From: Delphinus delphis
Lineage: Eukaryota; Chordata; Mammalia; Artiodactyla; Delphinidae
NCBI RefSeq assembly: GCF_949987515.2
Contig: NC_082688.1
Span: 106,805,893-106,869,892, forward strand
Length of the DNA: 64,000 bases
Direction: 5' to 3'
In this document: positions 56,616-64,000 of the stretch, piece after piece
How positions within the stretch are numbered: the first letter of the stretch is position 1
Layout of the letters: each line of letters opens with the position of its first letter
Made by a program: the position numbers and the translations under genes
Notes under the pieces: model-generated
Told to the model about the DNA's origin: nothing
Seen by the model: the letters and a program-made list of their open reading frames with translations, nothing else
The model's database searches: none

Positions 56616-58570
56616 GACGGTGGTTGTTCCAAATATGAGTAAGTTCCTGAACAATGACCCTTCCTGCCCACTTCTCTGTTGAAGCAGGATTTTCCTTTAT
56701 TCAACCCACCTCCACCAGTCCCTTAATGCCCCTGCAGCCTCCAGAGAACTAATGTGTGATCGCTCTTATCAACAGCAATCAATGTGGTTATGACACGACC
56801 ACAAGTCACTACTCGAAGAATTCCGCTCAGATATCACTCTGTTAGTTGCTGGGACACGGGGAAAAAAAGGTGGGGGGAGGGTGAATGTGGCACCTTTCTG
56901 CTGTTGGTGATTGGGGATGAGGGGAGTTCTTTTATATTTTTTTTACAGATATCAGTATTTTCGTCTGACTTGTTTACAATATATTTTTTGTTTAGAATAT
57001 ACTAAGTTTCAATAAACACTATAAAAAATTCAGTTTCAAATTAAAACAACTACTGATCAGGTACAATTCAAAACATTTCTATAAATTCTATCCTACATGT
57101 AATTCTTCTTAAGGATCTAAGGGAACAAAATAACTACAGCTGTCAATGATCTCCTCTCAGTGAATGACAAAGAGGGGACCTGAAATTGCATTAGGAGAAC
57201 ATGCAGAGATTCCAGACACTTCCTCTCTACGAGTAAGCCACTCCTCTCTACTAGTAAGCCGCTCCTCTCTCTACCAGACGGCAAGTGACACTCCAACAAA
57301 ACCCACATATTTAAAACAAGCGTAGAAATGTTTATTGTACGTTCCCTTCCAAAGCAGCTGCTCAAAAGAATGTACTTGTGCGGCAATAAGGAAATCAAAG
57401 TATATGTCCAACTAATGAAATCTTTTACGAGCTGAGCACTGCACAGACTCCAACACTAGTAGCTGCCAGCTGCTGCCTAAATACTATTTTCCAACATCTT
57501 CTGAAGGCTAGTAGTTACTCAAATAGATTTTTTAAGAAAATGAATGCAAAATATTGTAATTATTAGCAGATTATTATAATTAGACATTCTGTTCTTTCCT
57601 TTGATTCAAAGAACAAAGTGGCTCTGACTGTAGCAAAGAACACACATGCCTTCCCTTGATGGCTCATTAATCCATTGAGAGGTTACACTGCCTTAAGTCG
57701 TGGAGACCCTGCCCTGAGCACTGCTCCAACTCCAGCTCTCACCTGAGATCTCCTGACAAGTCCCACAGCTCCCTTCAGTAACTCGTTCCTCAAGATCCAG
57801 GGAAGCAAAGGAGAAAGGACAACCAAAGGATCTTTCCACTTTCTCAAACACCCCCAATCCACATTCTGGATAGGAGAATATTTAACTAAAATTCCAAAGG
57901 AATTTAGAATTATCAGGATCCCCCTATGCCCTTTCTAAAACAGGTAAGTGAAAATTTATTTTACAAAAATACAGGAGAAAAAAAAGGAAATAGAAAGCAT
58001 TTACGAGATCTATTCCTCAGATCCCTCTGTAATAGGTTAAAAAAAAAATTTTTTTATTCTGATTATCTACTTGAAGATAATTATTTCACTTTGAAAGCAA
58101 CTTATGGTTTTTCAAACCCTGTTCACTATGCTTCCCTCTCCTACCAGACCAATGACACCTCAACATCATCACTATACCTCCCGCAGCGTCAACAGTACCA
58201 ACCGTGCTACTCAGCATTTTTCGTGATCTTTTCTTGACTGTACAAATAGCATAATGCAAGTACAAAAGTACAGGCTTGCAAGTTTATCCTTGTCAAAGAA
58301 TTAGAGGAATGCTGATTTGCATTTAAAGCCTGACAAATTAATACTAATTTCTGACCTCTGAGAGAGATTGTCTCACACACTATTCTGTGAGTGTAAAACT
58401 CATTTTACAAGTTCCCAACCTGTGTGCCGTGTTCCCAAACGGACATTATCACTGTTTTACACAAGCACTTTTACAAGTTATCCAACTCCAAAAAACTGAA
58501 GCATCTCACAGTTGAAATAAACCTGAGAAATGACCTAGTCCAGCTGACCAGCATATGCCTATATCCTGTT
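56616..58570. other. Anonymous DNA with a 21-bp tandem repeat
   Basis: No gene supported. At 57219-57277 a 21-22 bp unit (ctcctctctactagtaagcc) is present 2.7 times. A 103-codon open frame at 57926-58237 has no recognisable domain. Confidence 0.4.
57219..57277. repeat. 21-22 bp minisatellite, about 2.7 copies
   Basis: Units at 57219-57240, 57241-57261 and a partial from 57262, differing at single positions. Confidence 0.9.
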
Positions 58571-58574
58571 TTGA

Positions 58575-58690
58575 TGCTTATAATAATTTTAAGGTCGGTA
58601 TAATAGGTACTATCATTTCCAATTTACAGAATCAGAAACTGCGGGTGAGCTGAGGAAATGGCCTAATAAAACAGATAAGTGAGGATCAAA
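58575..58690 (-). mobile_element. MIR SINE fragment
   Basis: 'ggtactatcatttccaattt', 'acagaatcagaaactgcggg' and 'gctgaggaaatggcctaata' form the inverted MIR core. Confidence 0.6.
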
Positions 58691-59309
58691 CATATTTACT
58701 ATGTCAAGAATAAATTCCCCTCCAAAGAACACTTAAGCATGTTACTGACGCTTCAAAGGGCAAAAAATGGTTCAAATATACTGGTAAACTGGTGTTTTTA
58801 TTACAATGTCCCTTTATTTCTAAAATAAATATATATACTTTTTTTAAAATTACGTCAAGCTAAATTTCATATTAAACTGTTTTCCGAAGCATTAAGATAC
58901 TGCCCCACAGTGCTCCCCGCCACCCCAAAATCCAAGGACTATTGAAAAATCTGGGTGAGAAGGCAGATGAGGTCCACTCGAGGCACCCACAGCACTGCAC
59001 CCGCTGGCACTCAGACCCACAGCAATCAGCGCACCGTAATAAAGCACGAGCATCCCTCTGAAAGAAAACCCGCGCAAAGCCTCTAGATCAGAGTGAGAGG
59101 CCTCCTCTGGCCGTCTTCCTGGTTACTATTCTTAGACATCTCAACACTGGGCAAAGTATGGCACCACTGGCAGCAAGATGTTACTGCTGGCAGCGTGGTG
59201 GACTCCAGCTGCTCCACTGACAGCCACTTTCACCGTGGCCAAGACGATGAGAAGATAGACGGAGGGGGGAGAGGGCAAGTCCCACAGAGCGAGCACGCCA
59301 TGCGTGCCA
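58691..59309. other. Anonymous DNA with a CpG-containing GC-rich patch
   Basis: 58900-59309 has more C, G and CpG than the surroundings (for example 'cagcgcaccgtaat' from 59027 and 'aacccgcgcaaagc'). No exon or promoter can be assigned. Short open frames on both strands lack family features. Confidence 0.35.
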
Positions 59310-59440
59310 GACGCTACGCCAACATCGACTCATCCAAACCTTGAAAACCCTACCTCGGAGGTAGTGTTCTCACTCCACTGAGGGGCAAACCAAGGCTCTG
59401 AGAACTCAGCGATCTGTTCCAAAACCTAAGCCTATGGCAC
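59310..59440 (-). mobile_element. MIR SINE fragment
   Basis: 'acctcggaggtagtgttctc', 'actgaggggcaaaccaaggc' and 'tgagaactcagcgatctgtt' match the inverted MIR core. Confidence 0.65.
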
Positions 59441-59777
59441 TACGGAACTGAGAAAAATGCGTTATCTGCAGGGTTAAAGTGATGCATAAGGAAGCCCCAC
59501 GGTATTTCCATTTGTTACAGTGTGACATTAGCTGGAACAGGATGTATAACATCACACAGAACAGTCCAGCTCAAAGACCCTCGCTTATCCCATGGCAAAG
59601 CTGTAGTTTTTACCTTTTTCATAATCTTCATTACAGCACATTTTCACAAACACATAATTTCCTTGTTTGAAGGGTTACTATACCCAGGCAAACTGCCTTC
59701 ATTTTTAGTCAGAGTGACATTGGGTCAACCACAAAAGAGAATTTCCAAACCTACTAGGTTAAAGAAAAAATCGTGGA
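59441..59777. other. Anonymous DNA
   Basis: No gene or repeat recognised. A 100-codon frame at 59522-59824 runs into the following LTR and is not supported. Confidence 0.4.
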
Positions 59778-60239
59778 TGTTACGGGTCGAACTGTGTCTC
59801 CCAAAAAAACATGTGAAGTCCTAACTAACCCCAGTATCTCTGAATGTGACCTTATTTGGAAACAGGGTAGTTGCAGAGGTAATAAGTGAAGACAGAGTCA
59901 TACTAGAGTAGGCTGGGCCTTAGTCCAATACGACTGGTATCCTCATAAGAAAAGGAAAATTTAGACACAGACACAGAGAGAAGGATGCCATGTGACAACA
60001 GAGGCAGATAACGAAGTTATGCAGCTGCAAGCCAACGAATGCCACAGACTGACAGCCATCACCAGAGGCTAGGAAGGGGCAAGGAAGGATTCTAGCCAGG
60101 GTCTCAGAGGGATCACAGCCCTCTGGCACCCTGGTTTCAGACTTCTAGTCTCCAGAACTGTTGAGAATAAATTTCTGTTGTTTTAAGCCACCCCACTGGT
60201 GACACTTTGTCACATCAGCCTTAGGAGGAAACTAATACA
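59778..60239 (+). mobile_element. MLT1D-type MaLR solo LTR, near full length
   Basis: A 462-bp LTR running TG...CA: 'gtcgaactgtgtctcccaaa', 'gaatgtgaccttatttggaa', 'ccaatacgactggtatcctc', 'gcagctgcaagccaacgaat', 'atttctgttgttttaagcca' and 'aggaaactaataca'. It is longer than the 36.6-kb copy and retains the central 'aagccaacgaatgccacaga' region. The flanking gtgga and atggg are at best a decayed 5-bp TSD. Confidence 0.9.
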
Positions 60240-61435
60240 ATGGGCTAATGTACACTCCAAGGTACTGCCCAGCTGAGGCCTCTCTGACAAAGAAAGCCTG
60301 AAGTCTGAGGTCCTTCTTAACTGTAAGCTACACAGAACTGATCCCATCACACTTGGTTTTATAACAGAGGCGAGAGCTGACTACAGCACAGAGAGCAGGG
60401 TACCGAGCCACAGAGGCCAGGTGGAAGCCAGGTCTTCCAACCAACAGGCAGAAGTAGTAGGAAACCGTCCTACAGAGAGACAGGTTACCCTAATGAACAC
60501 CATTACAGGCAGAATTACCAAAAACAGACCACAGATATGTATTCCAGTCAAATCAGTAATTTCACATGCTCAACAATGAATTAGCGCCTCTAGTCTAATC
60601 TTTCAAAAGTTTATCAGCTCTGGGATCGAGTGACCTGTAACAACCTCAAGGATTAATAATATAATATTATGAAACTTTGAAAATTACAAGTGGGCCCCCC
60701 AAATTAGTATATTAAAAATGGATAACTTCATTAAATAGTCTTACTTATGTGGTCATCAGGCTTAGGGAAGAGTACAACCTGAATTCCAATCAAAAAGGAA
60801 CTTGTTATATACACACATTAAAGTTGAGAAAAAAAGGATACAAAATATCCCAACCGTGGAGAAATCACTTTAAAAAATACCAAGTTTTCAAGTACAAACA
60901 TCTGAGAGGTTAGAAAAAAATAAGAAATGGGAGAGGAGCTTGGATCAAACAAAAAACTTCTAGTTTTACTGTAATTTTGGCTGTAAATAGGAGTGAGACA
61001 AAGCACTTACAGACAGTTGCTGAAGTACCAAGTGAACTCTTCCTCTGCTCTTTAATTCTCCAGTTTTTGACTGGTTTTGGTTCTGCCTGAGCCTACAGGA
61101 GACCAGTCGCCCACAGAACAGGCATCTAGCTAGAGAAGACACATCTAAGGTTAACAGCTGGACTACAAGTTGACAGATGCCTTCTTTATGAAAAGCAAGT
61201 AACTGATTATTAATCTACCAATTCCCACCTGGACTGTAGCTACCACACATAGAGAACAGACTAAAATAAACCTCTACATACTTCCAGTTTGTGTAACATT
61301 TCCCAGGCAAGAGATCAAAACCACCGCCTGAAACAACCAGACCCTGGGAGACGGTCACCAGCAAACGTCTCCCCAAATTGCTAAGGCTGTTTCCAAGGTT
61401 GCAATAGAGACAAGGTTGCACGGAGACAAACAGTA
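60240..61435. other. Anonymous DNA
   Basis: No gene or repeat recognised with confidence. Confidence 0.4.
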
Positions 61436-61439
61436 AAGA

Positions 61440-61660
61440 GCATGAGAACAGTTTGGTTGAAATAGTGTTGTAAGAATGTTTCATTATGAAAATGGGACAG
61501 TGGAGTAATGAGGGAATGAAATATGGGGTTAGAAAAGTCTTCTGGAACCATGTACTTAGCACTTTGGGTTTAGAAGTTTGGGGTACATTCTGTGAACAAA
61601 CAGGGACCACTGAAGGTCTTTGATCTGCTGACAGGTTCACAGAACGAAGATCTGTCAATG
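61440..61660 (-). mobile_element. L2 LINE fragment (weak)
   Basis: 'agcactttgggtttagaagt', 'gtgaacaaacagggaccact' and 'gaaggtctttgatctgctga' resemble the inverted L2 stretch usually reading 'gggaaccactgaaggttttt'. The 147-codon open frame on the minus strand overlaps it and is not supported as a gene. Confidence 0.5.
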
Positions 61661-62270
61661 TTGTTTGGAAAGGGTGTAAAATGGCTGGTTAACATCTTTC
61701 TTTACTGAGGGGATTTTAAAGAATTGTTGCATAGTTACACCATTTATACGTAATATTTTCCTTATCAACTAAAGGGTGGTAAACTCTTTATCCATCAAAA
61801 GTTTATACATGCATATTTCATAATAACATTTTTTTCCTTAAGAAAGCTCATATAAACATTTTAGATTTTTTGGGTGCTAGATAATATGTTTTGACATTTA
61901 GACAAGACTGTTGCAAAAGACTGCCTACCTAATGTATTTTTGAACATGGACAATCCACTTTTTATTCAAGCATTTATCAATATGTAAATAAATTACAAAG
62001 TGACTATAGTTTTCTCCCTGGTTTCACTTACAATGAGAACTTACAATCATTTCACTTACAATCATTTAATAGATACACAGTTCAAACTGCTTTAACAATA
62101 TCACATTTTTATTTGGAGGATTTACTTTGAACACCTAAGCAAGGCATATTTCTACGTGTAGAAAGAGGGTTGGATACAGTTAAATAAAGAAAGAAAATTT
62201 GGCCAGGTAGAACCTTATCAATGCCTGGTACAATTTTCAATCCTGTGGGCCAGGTAGAAAAAGCTGTTAA
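61661..62270. other. AT-rich anonymous DNA
   Basis: No gene. 'acttacaatcatttcactta' shows a small local duplication of 'acttacaatcattt' at 62040-62067. 'ggccaggtagaa' occurs twice (62200-62211; 62249-62260). Confidence 0.4.
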
Positions 62271-62274
62271 TATC

Positions 62275-62525
62275 TAACATTTAGTAAGTAAGTGTATCAA
62301 AGCTTTATCCTCAGACTTTACATGTATTAAGTCTTAATTCTCAAAACAACCCTGTAAGGTAGTAATATCCTCCTCCACAAAGCTGTTCCTGATCTTTCTA
62401 CCCAAAATAAGCCCCATTTTACCTGTGAGGAAACCCAAGAACAGAGTGGTTAAATAACTGTAACCAGTTAAGAGCTGGTCCAGGGCAGGCTTGAGACCCA
62501 GCACTTGGCCTCCAAAACGCATGCT
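62275..62525 (-). mobile_element. MIR SINE, near complete
   Basis: 'gactttacatgtattaagtc', 'caaaacaaccctgtaaggta', 'ccattttacctgtgaggaaa' and 'gaacagagtggttaaataac' give the inverted MIR core and tail. An extra ~45 bp lies between 'gtagtaatatcc' and 'ccattttacc'. Confidence 0.8.
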
Positions 62526-62858
62526 CTGAAGGCCTGGGCTTCTCTGGCCCTCCTTACAGGCAGTGCCTCATCACCACAGGTCAGGCTGTAGGAGAGAGAA
62601 CTCGGAAGAGCTCTCTTTTGATTTAAAATACTACCTACCCATCCTTTACTGGAGTCATTTCAGATTTAAAAACACTTGGGTTCTCATTTTCCAATCTGAG
62701 ACTATGAGTATCACTGTGAAGACGAACACTAACTTCTTACCGGACAACGGTTGCACTGTGCCGTAGACGTGGAAGGGACCAATTTCAAAATAATATTTTT
62801 AGGTAACACAATTGAAGCCGGTGCCCCCCTGCACAGTGTGACTAGAACACTGGTAAGA
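62526..62858. other. Anonymous DNA
   Basis: No gene or repeat recognised. Confidence 0.4.
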
Positions 62859-62869
62859 GGTATGCCTTG

Positions 62870-63231
62870 GGGCTTCCCTGGTGGCGCAGTGGTTGGGAAT
62901 CCGCCTGCCAATGCAGGGGACGTGGGTTCAAGCCCTGGGCCAGGAAGATCCCACATGCCCCAGAGCAGCTGGCCCCGTGAGCCACAACTACTGAGCCTGC
63001 GCTCTAGAGCTCGCGTGCCACAACTACTGAGCCCGTGTGCTGCAACTACTGAGGCCCACACCCCTAGAGCCCGTGCTCTGCAACAAGAGAAGTCACCACA
63101 ATGAGAAGCCCACGCACCACAACAGAGTAACCCCCGCTCAACACAACTAGAGAAAGCCCGTGTGCAGCAACAAAGACCCAATGCAGCCAAAAGTAAAAAT
63201 AAAAAATAAATTTACTAAAAAAAAAAAAAGC
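62870..63231 (+). mobile_element. CHR-2-type SINE, complete
   Basis: 'gggcttccctggtggcgcag' to 'gacccaatgcagccaaaagt' with A-rich tail. A perfect 11-bp TSD, ggtatgccttg, lies at 62859-62869 and 63232-63242. Confidence 0.95.
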
Positions 63232-63404
63232 GGTATGCCTTGATCCAAATGGATTGGCTGTGGGGACATAATTAATATTACTTCTGTTTTTTAAATTAAC
63301 AACAGTACTGGGCAAGGAAGAGAAAAAGATTTTGTTTGTTCATTTGTTTTCTGTGTTTAATCAGTGAGTAGGACTATGACGAAATAAAACTATCCGAAAG
63401 GTCC

Positions 63405-64000
63405 GTTGATTTTTTTAAATTTTGATGAAATGCACATGACATAAACTTTACTATCTTAACCATTGTTAAGTGCACAGTTCAGAGGCATTAAGTCCATTCA
63501 CACTGCTGTGCAACCATCACCACCATCCATCCACAGAACTCTTTTCATCTTCCCAGACTGAAACTAACTTCCCATTACCCCCCTGCCAGGGCCTGGCAAC
63601 CACCATTCTTTCTGTCTCTCTGAGTGTGGCTACTCTAGTTACCTCATAAAAGTAGAATCATACAGTATTTGCCCTTTTTTTTACCAGCTTATGTCACTTA
63701 GCATAATGTCACCAAGGTTCATCCAATGCTGTATCATGTGTTAGAATATCCATCCTTCATAAAGGCTGAATAATATTCCATTACACATGGGTGCTACATT
63801 TCACCTCCTCATCCATCTGCGGACAGTGGGGTTGCTTCCACCTTTTGGCTACTATGAATCATGCTGCTATGAACATGTTGTACAAATCTCTTCAAGCTCC
63901 TGTTTTCAGTTCTTTAGGGTAGACACCCAGAAGTGGAATTGCTGGATCATATATAATTCTATATTCAATTTTTTGAGAAACCACCGTTCTGCTTCCATGA
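63405..64000 (-). mobile_element. Old L1 3' region, inverted, cut by the window edge
   Basis: Minus-strand L1: 'gatgaaatgcacatgacata', 'actatcttaaccattgttaa', 'ctgctgtgcaaccatcacca', 'gtagaatcatacagtatttg', 'ggctgaataatattccatta' and 'agacacccagaagtggaatt', continuing past 64000. Same segment as the L1 at 13.1-13.8 kb. Confidence 0.88.

Noticed and set aside
61215..61658. 147-codon minus-strand open frame
   Set aside because: No domain, no homology that I recognise, and it overlaps probable L2 sequence.
62729..63190. 153-codon minus-strand open frame
   Set aside because: It is mostly the reverse strand of a CHR-2 SINE; similar frames occur at 39090, 40284 and 52980 for the same reason.
279..63231. 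Bona fide tRNA genes at the box A/B-like motifs
   Set aside because: All occur inside CHR SINEs, which are tRNA-derived but do not fold into an intact cloverleaf and have SINE bodies and tails.
1..64000. CRISPR arrays, operons, prophage or a bacterial defence system
   Set aside because: The sequence is mammalian repeat-rich DNA; no spaced direct repeats or compact coding regions exist.

Overview
The window reads as nuclear DNA of a whale or dolphin (Cetacea). The diagnostic signal is a dense population of tRNA-derived CHR SINEs. Five copies belong to the short CHR-1-type family (one near 50.8 kb is a divergent relative) and eight to the longer CHR-2-type family, which carries the 'ccacaactactgagcc' motifs. 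The young L1 3' ends are also of cetartiodactyl type. No bacterial, viral or organellar gene is present. I could not support any protein-coding exon: the longer open reading frames lie inside SINEs, LINEs or anonymous DNA. This looks like intergenic or large-intron DNA. The only RNA-gene-derived locus is a U6 snRNA retropseudogene (1537-1643, minus strand).

Layout: 0-6.5 kb has one CHR-1, the U6 pseudogene and a long AT-rich block with almost no recognisable transposon. 6.5-14.5 kb holds a CHR-2 invaded by a CHR-1 with a (TA)n tract, an L1, a Tigger-like DNA element, L2 fragments and a young truncated L1. 16.5-18.2 kb is a CR1/L3 fossil on the minus strand, split by an unassigned insert and by a full-length MER2. 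19-25.8 kb is a mosaic of L2 ORF2, L1 and three MaLR (MLT1-type) LTRs. 26-31 kb has SINEs, an L1 3' end, and an older L1 carrying a 65-bp inverted copy of DNA 1.1 kb upstream. 33-37.6 kb is an A-rich L1-like tract followed by an L1 ORF2/3' segment split by an MLT1D LTR. 38.4-40.3 kb has a 51-bp mariner remnant and a Tigger element hosting two oppositely oriented CHR-2 copies. 41-47.7 kb is L2, L1M, MIR, MER5 and L3 fragments. 47.7-64 kb alternates anonymous AT-rich DNA with MIRs, CHR SINEs, L1 fragments and one MLT1D; an L1 runs off the right edge.

Nothing here functions as a gene system. What can be read is relative history: old L2, L3 and MIR copies are interrupted by MaLR LTRs and Tigger/MER2 elements, and cetacean SINEs and L1s came last, often with intact target-site duplications (TSDs). 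Family names rest on recalled consensus sequences; none was checked by a database search. The most unusual observation is the 65-bp inverted templated-type insertion at 29542-29606.
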